Shown piece after piece: positions 1 to 6,994 of a DNA stretch of 11,830 nt. Location of the stretch: assembly GCA_002449305.1 (NCBI GenBank), contig DKDI01000023.1:26842-38671 (forward strand), given 5' to 3'. The notes beneath the pieces are model-generated. The model was not told the origin of the DNA, ran no database searches, and saw only the letters and a list, made by a program, of their open reading frames with translations. Position 1 is the first letter of the stretch. The number at the start of each line of letters is the position of its first letter. Origin of the DNA: Treponema sp. UBA6852 (GTDB taxonomy: Bacteria; Spirochaetota; Spirochaetia; Treponematales; Treponemataceae). The position numbers were made by a program, and so were the translations under genes.

Positions 1-1157
1 TCACATTCGGAGCATGGCTTCGCAGCATTACAGGCGTAGCGTCTAACGGCGAGGACATTCTTACTGGAACTTCCAACTCTTGGGGCGGAATTAGACCTTC
101 AAGAGTAAATGTAGCTGGCACAGCAGAAGACGGAAACGCTGGATTCAAGCTTGACATTTACTTCAATGCTGCTTCTTGGGGCAACTACGTTGCAACAACT
201 GATGAAGAAGGTAAGAAGGTAACAGGTAAATCTGATGAATTTCTTCAGGTTGGCGACAATGCATATTTGTGGGTAAAGCCAGCTGAGCAGATTCAGCTCT
301 CTATTGGTAAATTCGATGGTGGTGAGACAGGACTCCGTGGCGACTTCTGCTACGGTTCATGGAACTGGCTCAGACCGGGCAACTGGATTGCAGAAGACGA
401 AGGACTTACTTTCAACGGAAGCCACAAAAATGGTCTTATGGCAAAAATCACTCCTGTTGACGGTCTTGTAGCTGTAGTTCAGCTTCCTGTATACAATCCA
501 GTTTGGGGCGGAAACAATGCAGAGTATAAAAATGGCAACAATACTATCGAAGACACATTCAAGAACGGTATGTATGCAGCTGCTTACTCAATTGAAGGAA
601 TAGGTACTCTTAAAGCTGGTTTCTTTGGCGACTATCAAAAATCAGGTAGCTACGAAAAGACTGGAACTGTAAACGTTGCATTCGACTTCAACTCTGTTGA
701 GAACCTCTATGTAACAGTTGGCGCAAGATTCGGAATTGCAGACAAAGAGATAGATGTTAACAACGAAAAGATGAAGTTCACAGCTGGTGCTTCTTACCAG
801 GTTTCTGACGCTATGAAGTTCTCTGTTTCTGGTGGATATGTTCAGTATCAGGACAAAACAACAGAAAAAGTAAAAGACGATGGTGACAGCGCATTCGGAA
901 TCGGTGCTGGAGTTGACTATGCTATCATGGACGGACTTAATGCAGCAGCAGACCTCCGCTACAAGAGCAATGCAGGCAGAGACAAAGACGGCGCAATCAG
1001 CTTCCTCGTTGGAGTTACAAAGAACGTTTCTAGCAACGGCTACATCGGAGTTGGCTTCCAGGGCGCAACAAACGGAAACGGTCTTACTGGAATCTCTGCT
1101 AACGCAGGCGATGACTTCGTATGGGCAATCCCTGTAGCATTGAGCGTTTGGTTCTAA
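1..1157 (+). CDS. Treponema-type outer-membrane beta-barrel (porin-like) protein, 5' end cut by the window
   Basis: The frame is open from base 3 to the TAA at 1155-1157, giving 384 residues. The first visible residues (TFGAWLRS) align with residue 24 onward of the complete paralog at 8792 (ITFGMWTKA), so only about the signal peptide is missing and the full protein would be near 407 residues. Shared landmarks with the paralog include LWVKP.EQ, W.WLRP, NGLMA.I.PVDGL, ASYQVSDAMK, FGIGAGVDYAIMDGL, DLRY and a C-terminal aromatic strand ending in Phe (ALSVWF), the usual signal for beta-barrel insertion by BamA. Alternating hydrophobic/polar strands and abundant Gly, Asn and aromatic residues support a barrel. 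The role is inferred as a surface porin or adhesin. An in-frame ATG at 267 is internal and is not the start. Transcription ends at the terminator at 1270-1298. Confidence 0.85.
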   Translation, partial: TFGAWLRSITGVASNGEDILTGTSNSWGGIRPSRVNVAGTAEDGNAGFKLDIYFNAASWGNYVATTDEEGKKVTGKSDEFLQVGDNAYLWVKPAEQIQLSIGKFDGGETGLRGDFCYGSWNWLRPGNWIAEDEGLTFNGSHKNGLMAKITPVDGLVAVVQLPVYNPVWGGNNAEYKNGNNTIEDTFKNGMYAAAYSIEGIGTLKAGFFGDYQKSGSYEKTGTVNVAFDFNSVENLYVTVGARFGIADKEIDVNNEKMKFTAGASYQVSDAMKFSVSGGYVQYQDKTTEKVKDDGDSAFGIGAGVDYAIMDGLNAAADLRYKSNAGRDKDGAISFLVGVTKNVSSNGYIGVGFQGATNGNGLTGISANAGDDFVWAIPVALSVWF

Positions 1158-1259
1158 GAGATAAAGCGAAGCTCGCTTCGTTTTATCTCTGACAGTTTTG
1201 CTGTGCAAAACTGTCGGACAACAGCGCGTAGCGCGAATGCTGGCTGGCACATTATGTGC
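1157..1259 (+). other. Structured 3' UTR of the first porin: serial hairpins
   Basis: Between the stop codon and the terminator the RNA folds locally several times. The first hairpin has a 15-bp stem with one G-U pair (1157-1171 with 1176-1190, loop CTCG). The second is a perfect 10-bp stem (1191-1200 with 1206-1215, loop CTGTG). Two small ones follow: GCGC/GCGC at 1224-1234 and GCACA/TGTGC at 1247-1259. None has a T-run, so they are not terminators themselves. Part of the block is repeated on the minus strand at the right edge of the window. They may stabilise the mRNA 3' end, or may be mobile palindromes. Confidence 0.7.
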
Positions 1260-1269
1260 TGACCAAAGC

Positions 1270-1298
1270 AAAAAGCCTCCCTTCCGGGAGGCTTTTTT
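1270..1298 (+). terminator. Rho-independent terminator of the first porin
   Basis: The stem is GCCTCCC (1275-1281) with GGGAGGC (1286-1292) around a TTCC loop, followed by TTTTTT (1293-1298). The five A residues at 1270-1274 extend the stem against the T-run. The same hairpin occurs at 10056-10084 and 11744-11783. Confidence 0.92.
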
Positions 1299-1334
1299 GT
1301 GTTTAAATGGGCAAAACTCTGTATATATGGTTCA

Positions 1335-1480
1335 ATTTCGAGTTTTAAATTTTAATGTCATTATCATGCTTGACCCTGCGATGTTTTTGAAAGGAAGTCG
1401 GTTGATAATCTGTTGGAAAGATTGCCTTGCTAGCATAGGAATAAGTGTTTAGTAGCTGTTTTATTAAAACTCGGCATTCG
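1335..1480. repeat. Decayed copy of the palindromic repeat found at 1585-1729
   Basis: It shares with the intact copy the ordered blocks CGAGTTTT, TTTAATGTCATTATC, GCTTG, GATAATCTGTT, AAGATTGCC and AAAACTCG. The outer inverted repeat survives as CGAGTTTTAA (1339-1348) against TTAAAACTCG (1464-1473). The internal hairpin arms no longer pair well, and the outermost part of the terminal repeat has drifted. No open reading frame of note is present. Confidence 0.7.
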
Positions 1481-1506
1481 ACCTTATATATTATAGGGTT
1501 GTTCCC

Positions 1507-1525
1507 AAAAAGGGCAGTCCTTTTT
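1507..1525. terminator. Possible weak bidirectional terminator
   Basis: AAAAAGG (1507-1513) pairs with CCTTTTT (1519-1525) around GCAGT, and T-runs lie on both strands. The stem is mostly A-T. It lies between the two palindromic repeats and could serve minus-strand readthrough from the carboxyltransferase gene. The assignment is tentative. Confidence 0.3.
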
Positions 1526-1584
1526 TATGAATCTATATGCGAATTCAAATCTACTAAAATTAAATAAAGAAAGAAAAATATATT

Positions 1585-1729
1585 TAGCCTGAAATTCGAG
1601 TTTTACGGTTTAATGTCATTATCGGGCTTGCCCCGATAATCTGTTACACTTTTTTTTGCAAGATTGCCGTGTCAAGCACGGCAATGACACTTAAACTACT
1701 GTTCTTATCAAAACTCGAATTTCAGGCTA
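1585..1729. repeat. MITE-like/REP-like palindromic element with 20-bp terminal inverted repeats
   Basis: The ends are perfect 20-bp inverted repeats: 1585-1604 (TAGCCTGAAATTCG...) and its exact reverse complement at 1710-1729. Inside lie two further hairpins: ATTATCGGG/CCCGATAAT (1618-1626 with 1632-1640) and ATTGCCGTG/CACGGCAAT (1663-1671 with 1677-1685). It has no coding capacity. A related decayed copy lies at 1335-1480. The inner hairpins resemble the TCAT..CGGGCTTG..CCCG type of intergenic repeat found in several bacterial groups. The element lies 44 bp beyond the stop of the carboxyltransferase gene, where it could also act as a transcript 3'-end structure. Confidence 0.85.
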
Positions 1730-1773
1730 TTTAAGTTCCGCAGCCCGGCAAAGCGAGCCACGGACAATTTTTA

Positions 1774-3270
1774 TTAAAGCGGAATGTTTCCGTGTTTTTT
1801 GGCAGGAGCTGAATTCTGTGTTTTTTGAGCAAGGAATTCAAGGCTATGGGCAACACGTTGTCTTGTTTCTTCAGGATTTATAATTTCGCTGATATAATCA
1901 CGCTGAGCCGCAATTGTCGGAGTCATAATTGTATCTTTGTACTCCTGAGACTTTTGTGCAACAAGAGCAGCCTGAGCAGGATCTTTCATTTCCTTTGCGT
2001 AAAGAATTCCAAGAGCGCCTTCTGCACCCATTACCGCAATTTCAGCTTTTGGCCAAGCATAAACAAAGTCCGCGCCCAGATGCTTTGAGCACATTGCAAT
2101 GTAAGCTCCGCCGTAAGCCTTGCGTGTAATAACTGTAACTTTTGGAACAGTCGCTTCGCTGTATGCGTAGATTACTTTTGCTCCATGGCGGATAATTCCC
2201 TTTTGCTCTTCATCAGGACCAGGCAAAAATCCTGGAACATCAACAAAAGTAACAAGCGGAACATTATAAGCGTCGCAGTAGCGTACAAAGCGTGCAATCT
2301 TGTCAGAAGCATCGCAGTTCAAAAGTCCGCCCCAGACAGCCGGATTGTTTGCAACAACGCCAACAGATTTTCCTTCAATTTTTGCAAAGCCAACAACCGC
2401 CATCTGTGCAAATTCTTTCATCACTTCAAAGAAACTGTCGTCATCAACAACGCAGTCAATTACATTGCGGATGTCGTAGCCTTTTTTGCTTTCTTCTGGA
2501 AGAGCCTCTGCAATTTTCTTTGCCTTTTTCTTTTCGTCAAACTTGAATTTTGCTTCAGCAACAATTTCTTCGCCGTAATAATGCGGAATGTAATCCAAAA
2601 GTTTTCTTACAGCTTCATAGCATTCAGGTTCTGAAGAAGCTCTAAAATGCGCAACACCGCTTTTCTGTGCATGAATGGAAGCGCCACCCAAATCTTCCGC
2701 AGAAATATCAAGCGAAAGAACACTTTTTACAACTTTTGGTCCTGTGATAAACATTTGGCTGATTGTGTCAACCGCAAAAATAAAATCAGTGATTCCAGGT
2801 GAATAAACAGCACCGCCAGCGCAAGGTCCTACAATAATTGAAATCTGCGGAACAGTTCCAGAGGCACGCACATTCTGATAAAAAAGCTCGCCGTAACCAC
2901 AAAGAGCATCAACGCCTTCCTGAATACGCGCACCGCCTGAATCGTTAAGGCCGATAACCGGACACTTTGCCATAATCGCCTTGTCTATAAGCTCCGCAAT
3001 TTTCTGCCCATGAACTTTTCCAAGAGAGCCGCCCTGAACTGTAAAATCCTGAGCATAAATGGCAACTTTTTTTCCGTTAATTTTTCCAAAGCCAGTAATT
3101 ACACCGTCGTAAGGAATTTCTTTTTTGTCCATTCCAAAGCTTGTGCAAGTATGACGAGCGGCTGAATAAATTTCATAAAATGAGTCTTTGTCGCAAAGAT
3201 TATTGATTCTTTCAATAGCGTGAAATTTTCCCTTTGCGTGCTGTTTTTCAAGATTATAATTAGAAGCCAT
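1774..3270 (-). CDS. Biotin-dependent acyl-CoA carboxyltransferase subunit (propionyl-CoA carboxylase beta / methylmalonyl-CoA decarboxylase alpha type)
   Basis: This 498-residue protein transfers carboxyl between biotin carried on a partner protein and an acyl-CoA, most likely propionyl-CoA/methylmalonyl-CoA. It has the two tandem crotonase-fold halves of the family. The N-half has DSGGARIQEGVDAL and GPCAGGAVYSPG with SQMFITGP. The C-half has FVDVPGFLPG, IRHGAKVIYAYSEATVPK, RKAYGGAYIAM and YAWP.AEIAVMG. It ends in the typical KKHGNIPL, so it is full length. The ATG at 3268-3270 is chosen because GGAGG lies just upstream (3275-3279); a longer reading would use a TTG at 3288 lying over the ribosome site. 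A strong promoter lies at 3318-3346. No biotin carrier, biotin carboxylase or decarboxylase membrane subunit is next to it, so PccB-like and MmdA-like roles cannot be told apart here. Confidence 0.93.
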   Translation of the reverse strand: MASNYNLEKQHAKGKFHAIERINNLCDKDSFYEIYSAARHTCTSFGMDKKEIPYDGVITGFGKINGKKVAIYAQDFTVQGGSLGKVHGQKIAELIDKAIMAKCPVIGLNDSGGARIQEGVDALCGYGELFYQNVRASGTVPQISIIVGPCAGGAVYSPGITDFIFAVDTISQMFITGPKVVKSVLSLDISAEDLGGASIHAQKSGVAHFRASSEPECYEAVRKLLDYIPHYYGEEIVAEAKFKFDEKKKAKKIAEALPEESKKGYDIRNVIDCVVDDDSFFEVMKEFAQMAVVGFAKIEGKSVGVVANNPAVWGGLLNCDASDKIARFVRYCDAYNVPLVTFVDVPGFLPGPDEEQKGIIRHGAKVIYAYSEATVPKVTVITRKAYGGAYIAMCSKHLGADFVYAWPKAEIAVMGAEGALGILYAKEMKDPAQAALVAQKSQEYKDTIMTPTIAAQRDYISEIINPEETRQRVAHSLEFLAQKTQNSAPAKKHGNIPL

Positions 3271-3317
3271 ATTTCCTCCAAAAAACAAAACAATGCTTTT
3301 TTTGCAACTGTTTTCTT

Positions 3318-3346
3318 ATAATATCGTGAATGTTTTCTAAAGTCAA
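3318..3346 (-). promoter_or_regulatory. Sigma70-type promoter of the carboxyltransferase gene
   Basis: On the minus strand TTGACT (3341-3346) and TATTAT (3318-3323) are separated by exactly 17 bp. Transcription would begin near 3311, leaving a leader of about 40 nt that contains the GGAGG site. Confidence 0.7.
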
Positions 3347-3373
3347 TATGACAAAAAACGTAAAACTGTCATT

Positions 3374-4996
3374 TCATTTGCTGGCAGGTTTTACAAATAC
3401 AAGGCTTTGTTCTTCCACATATTTTTCAGCATCTTTGATTTCTTGATCTGAAGGAATAAAATCATATTCTTGACGCAAAACAGAAGCGCAGGTAAAAACA
3501 TCTCCGCCGCATTTTTCCATTGCAGTAAAATATTCCACCTTTAAATCGCTGAATTCCAAGAAGTTGCTTTCAATTTCAGTTTGAATATCAAAAATAATCC
3601 AGCGGTCTTTTTTAAATTCCAAGGAAACTTTTTCTTTTTGAAGCGAAACACAAAGGTTGTCTTCTCCAAGCGAATCAAAAATAAAGAATTCAACATTGTA
3701 TTCTTTTTTTTCGCCGGGGAAAATTTTCTGTCCATTTTCTTCCGTAATAGCAGCCGGATTTTCTTTTCTACGCTGACCTTTAAAAAAAGTTTTGCAAGGA
3801 TTTCCGTCAACCGTAAAATTTGAAATTCCGTAAATATTGTGATTAAGCTGATTTTTTACAAGCCAGACAGAAGGCGGAACAAGGTCGTTTCCAGCGTTGT
3901 ACATTGAGCTTGTTTTTCCTGTAACAAAAATGTTTGCAAGTCGGTCTACTCTTCCGCCAAGAGACTTTGCAGAACTTGCCCGGGCAGAATCTATGTCCAG
4001 CAAATTTACCGCGCTGTAGTACATTTCCACAGTTTGAAGCGAAGTCAGTCCTTTTGTCGTCCGTTTTTCCAAAAAAGTTCCATAAAGTGAAACCGCAGCC
4101 GCAATTGCAAAAACAAAAACCGCAATGCAAATTTTTATCACCGTGGATTTTGCCCTAAGCCACCTTTTTAAACGAACTTTTTTTTCTTGATGCAAAAGAA
4201 ATTTTTGAGATTCAGCATTGAACTTTTCTAAATCCGATGAAGGAGACTCTTTTAATTCAAGTGTGGAAACTTCTTCTTTAGGGAACGCGCAATTTTTGCC
4301 TGCAAAAGCGTTTTCTGTAAACAAAAGAATTTTTTCGTCAATTCCAAAAGCCGCATAGCGCAACGGACAGTAATTTAAATCCCGAATATCGTTTTCCCTT
4401 GCAGAAGAAGATTTTTCTGCAAACGGAACTTTTCCGCAAATAGTTTTATAAACAATAACCGCCTGCAAAAAATGCACCGCGTCTTTTCCAGAAAACACAG
4501 GGTTCAAATACTTTCCATATAATTCTGAAAAAATTTCTTCCCCAAGCGATGACAAAGAAATTTCAAGCAAATTCTTAGGCAAAAATAAAACTTTAGAAAA
4601 ATCCTTGGAAACAATAATTCCTCCTGCGCCAACTAAAGAAAGAACTACCTTGCTTTCATCCAAAGCATCAAGCGCATTGCAGACAAGTGAACAGGCTTTT
4701 ATAGAATCTTTTTTTCCAAAGGCTTCAAAACATTCACTAAGCGCAAGTCCATCAAAGCATGAGCCTTCAAGAAAAACTGTTTCATCTTCAGAGTGCGCAA
4801 ATTCTTTTAAATCCTCAGAAGAAACTGTGCCGTCAAAGTTCCATAAAGAAAAATTCCAAGCTCCGTCATTTAGCTCAGCAAGCAGTCCGTTTTCTCTGAT
4901 TTTTCCGGCAAATCCGGCTTTTACAAAAACATTGCTAGCCATCCGGCTGTCTAAAAAAATCTTTCCGTTGTAAAGAAAAACTGTTTTGGAACTCAT
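3374..4996 (-). CDS. Single-pass membrane protein with degenerate kinase-like N-domain and NTF2-like C-domain, co-translated with hflC
   Basis: I do not recognise this 540-residue protein by name. Residues 1-285 are soluble and end in a basic stretch (KKVRLKRWLRAK). Residues 286-308 form one hydrophobic helix, so the N-part is probably cytoplasmic and the C-part (309-540) periplasmic. Residues 110-192 read like a decayed protein-kinase C-lobe: a strand pair ending in KDFSKVLFL where the DFG region would be, then YLNP, then DAVHFLQAVIVYKTICGKVPF resembling the F-helix and the G..PF turn. No catalytic HRD or Lys/Asp set is apparent, so it would be a pseudokinase. From about 314, SLQTVEMYYSAVNLLDIDSA resembles the first helix of NTF2-like domains. 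The start is firm: the ATG at 4994-4996 overlaps the hflC stop as ATGA, implying translational coupling. The domain calls are inference; the gene is real. Confidence 0.85.
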   Translation of the reverse strand: MSSKTVFLYNGKIFLDSRMASNVFVKAGFAGKIRENGLLAELNDGAWNFSLWNFDGTVSSEDLKEFAHSEDETVFLEGSCFDGLALSECFEAFGKKDSIKACSLVCNALDALDESKVVLSLVGAGGIIVSKDFSKVLFLPKNLLEISLSSLGEEIFSELYGKYLNPVFSGKDAVHFLQAVIVYKTICGKVPFAEKSSSARENDIRDLNYCPLRYAAFGIDEKILLFTENAFAGKNCAFPKEEVSTLELKESPSSDLEKFNAESQKFLLHQEKKVRLKRWLRAKSTVIKICIAVFVFAIAAAVSLYGTFLEKRTTKGLTSLQTVEMYYSAVNLLDIDSARASSAKSLGGRVDRLANIFVTGKTSSMYNAGNDLVPPSVWLVKNQLNHNIYGISNFTVDGNPCKTFFKGQRRKENPAAITEENGQKIFPGEKKEYNVEFFIFDSLGEDNLCVSLQKEKVSLEFKKDRWIIFDIQTEIESNFLEFSDLKVEYFTAMEKCGGDVFTCASVLRQEYDFIPSDQEIKDAEKYVEEQSLVFVKPASK

Positions 4997-5997
4997 TGAC
5001 GCTTTCCATCTGAACTATACAAATATTTAAAGTAGTCCATTTTTGTGCTGTACGTAACATCAAAATTGCCCATTGTATTTTTGTACGACTCAAGGCTTTT
5101 CCAGAACTCATAGAACTTAGGATCGCGCGTGTAAGACTGAGTGTAAATTGCCGCAGCTTCCGCATCCGCCTTTCCTTTAGTTTCCTCGCTTTTTCTGTAG
5201 GCTTCTGATTCGATTGTGCGCTTTTCGTTTTCAAGTTTTCCAAGCCATTCGGACTTTTTTCCTTCACCAAGAGAACGGTACGCTTGAGCCACTTGATTGC
5301 GCTCCTTAATCATTCTGTTGTAAACGCTTTCTGTAAGCTCGTCTGAATATTTTATTTGCCGCGGAACAATGTCAATCAGTTCAATTCCGTATTCGCCCAC
5401 CATTTTTCTTGCGTCGTCAGCCATTTCCTGGCAAAGCGCGCTTCTTCCCTTGGAAACACTTTCGTTGTTTGAATTCACATTGACCAAAGCTTCAATTTCC
5501 GCGCTGTCCTCGCCTTCAATTCCTGCAAGCTGATTTGAATCCGCACTGTCTTTTTCCTCGTTAATAAGATTGCTGCTTCTTACAATTTCGCTGAGCCTAT
5601 TGCGTGTGATAATCGTCCTAGTTGAAGAATCAATTACATCGCTAAGCTTGTTGTACGCCGCATCCAAAGTCTTGAACGACTGATAAAACAATGCCGGGTC
5701 TGAAATCTTCCAGCGGCTTGTAGTGTCCACAATTATAAACTGGTTTTCCTTTGTAGGAATGCGAGCCTGATCCCCTTCAAGTGAAAGAATTTTTGCAGGA
5801 TAAACAGTGACGACATCAAGAAACGGAACTTTAAAATAAAGTCCGGTAGAAGTGCACGATTTTACAATTTGTCCAAACCTTGTAACAACAGCCTGCTCTC
5901 CTTCGTTCACAATATAAAAAGGACCTGCCGCAAGCAAAATCACAATGACAGCAACAAAAGCCGCAAGCCTAAGATAAAATTTATTCTGCTTTGCCAT
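4993..5997 (-). CDS. hflC: HflC, SPFH-family regulator of the FtsH protease
   Basis: HflC pairs with HflK in the inner membrane to form the large cage that surrounds FtsH and limits its access to substrates. The protein is 334 residues, the usual length. Residues 8-28 form a membrane anchor, followed by the SPFH/band-7 opening IVNEGEQAVVTRFGQIV, then PFLDVVTVYPAKIL, TRNRLSEI, GIELIDIVPRQIKY, the long helix YNRMIKERNQVAQAYRSLGEGKKSE and DPKFYEFWKSLESY, all HflC hallmarks. An acidic Ser/Asn-rich insert lies at about 145-190. The ATG at 5995-5997 is chosen over an upstream in-frame ATG because GGAGG sits just before it. That site is itself encoded by the last codons of hflK, and the two genes overlap by 17 bp. 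Confidence 0.95.
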   Translation of the reverse strand: MAKQNKFYLRLAAFVAVIVILLAAGPFYIVNEGEQAVVTRFGQIVKSCTSTGLYFKVPFLDVVTVYPAKILSLEGDQARIPTKENQFIIVDTTSRWKISDPALFYQSFKTLDAAYNKLSDVIDSSTRTIITRNRLSEIVRSSNLINEEKDSADSNQLAGIEGEDSAEIEALVNVNSNNESVSKGRSALCQEMADDARKMVGEYGIELIDIVPRQIKYSDELTESVYNRMIKERNQVAQAYRSLGEGKKSEWLGKLENEKRTIESEAYRKSEETKGKADAEAAAIYTQSYTRDPKFYEFWKSLESYKNTMGNFDVTYSTKMDYFKYLYSSDGKRQ

Positions 5998-6958
5998 TTT
6001 TTCCTCCAAGATTCTTAAACGGAAGCACATTGTCAAGACCGCTGTCTATCAAAGCCGGATTCTTGTCTGCGCCGGAAGCAAAAATTTCTTCCATAGTTTC
6101 AAGATAAAGACGTTCCCGGGTAACAGCAGGAGCTTTTCTGTACTCCTCATAAACTGAATTGAACCTTGCCACATCGCCCTTTGCCTTGTTAACACGCTCA
6201 GCCGCATAGCCTTCCGCCACTTGAATCTGACGGTCAGCCTCGCCTTTTGCCTTTGGAATTTCTGAATTGTAGCTTTCTTTTCCTTCATTTATAAAGCGGT
6301 TCATATCCTGAATAGCCTTGTTCACGTCCTCAAACGCATCCTGAACTCCTTCCGGCGGAACAATATTCTGAAGCTTAACCGCAAAAACGTTTATTCCAAG
6401 TCCCAGCTGCGAAAACTGCTCATTCATCATGGAAACCGCAAGATTTTCAATGTTGCTTCTCTCGCTGCTCATAACATCCAAAATTGCCCGGTCGCCGACC
6501 AAAGTATTGATTACAGAACGGCTTATGTCGCGGATTGTCTGCTCTTTTTCCTGAACTGTAAAAAGCCAAGCGCGCGGATCAACAATTCTGTACTGAATAA
6601 TCCATTCAACATCCACGATATTCAAATCGCCGGTCAGCATAGTTGATTCACGTGTAATATTGTTCTGATACTGATTTACAGAGCCACTTTTTGTGGTTTT
6701 AAATCCAAACTGCTCCGTCTGGACAACTTTGTTTCCCGGAACAATAAATTTTTTATCTATAAACGGAATTTTATATTGAAGTCCCGGTCCCAAAGTAGCA
6801 TTATATCTTCCAAACCGAGTGATTACAGCCTGCTCCGCCTGATCAACAACAAAAAGACTAGAGCCAGCCGCCGCAAGCAAAACAGCGCCTACAATAATCG
6901 CCACAACATACGAAGGCTTTTTAAAAAAGCTCCTGATTTTTACTTCCAAATCTGACAT
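5981..6958 (-). CDS. hflK: HflK, SPFH-family partner of HflC
   Basis: This is the partner of HflC in the membrane complex that modulates FtsH. The protein is 325 residues. Residues about 17-38 (YVVAIIVGAVLLAAAGSSLFVV) form the anchor. The SPFH domain follows with VVDQAEQAVITRFGRY, GPGLQYKIPFID, STMLTGDLNIVDVEWIIQYRI.DP, DRAILDVM and LQNIVPPEGVQDAFEDVNKA. A coiled-coil segment (KAKGEADRQIQVAEGYAAERVNKAKGD) precedes RERLYLETMEEIF. It lacks the long Gly/Pro-rich N-terminus of enterobacterial HflK. The start is the ATG at 6956-6958, 25 bp after the stop of the ATPase gene; a TTG twelve codons upstream is less likely. No clear Shine-Dalgarno is visible. Confidence 0.95.
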   Translation of the reverse strand: MSDLEVKIRSFFKKPSYVVAIIVGAVLLAAAGSSLFVVDQAEQAVITRFGRYNATLGPGLQYKIPFIDKKFIVPGNKVVQTEQFGFKTTKSGSVNQYQNNITRESTMLTGDLNIVDVEWIIQYRIVDPRAWLFTVQEKEQTIRDISRSVINTLVGDRAILDVMSSERSNIENLAVSMMNEQFSQLGLGINVFAVKLQNIVPPEGVQDAFEDVNKAIQDMNRFINEGKESYNSEIPKAKGEADRQIQVAEGYAAERVNKAKGDVARFNSVYEEYRKAPAVTRERLYLETMEEIFASGADKNPALIDSGLDNVLPFKNLGGKNGKAE

Positions 6959-6965
6959 AACTAAT

Positions 6966-6994
6966 AAATTAATGCAAATTCGCTTAAAAAACAA
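6966..6994 (-). promoter_or_regulatory. Weak candidate promoter for hflK
   Basis: On the minus strand TTGTTT (6989-6994) and TAATTT (6966-6971) are 17 bp apart, and the -10 ends 7 bp before the hflK ATG. Both boxes deviate from consensus. It would give a leaderless message; otherwise hflK is read from the ATPase gene. Confidence 0.3.

Noticed and set aside
642..1271. A 209-codon open frame antisense to the first porin
   Set aside because: It is Cys/Val-rich with no family resemblance or ribosome site and lies wholly against a well-supported porin; the composition is that of a mirror frame.
1300..1773. Transposase gene or fragment with the palindromic repeats
   Set aside because: No open frame or transposase motif is present on either strand; the elements are non-coding.
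4605..4973. A 122-codon plus-strand Ser/Lys-rich frame
   Set aside because: It is the complement of the hflC-coupled membrane protein gene, with no start signal and low-complexity composition.
5490..5620. Acidic Ser/Asn-rich insert in HflC as a novelty
   Set aside because: Enterobacterial HflC carries a comparable variable insert at the same place, so this is ordinary for the family.
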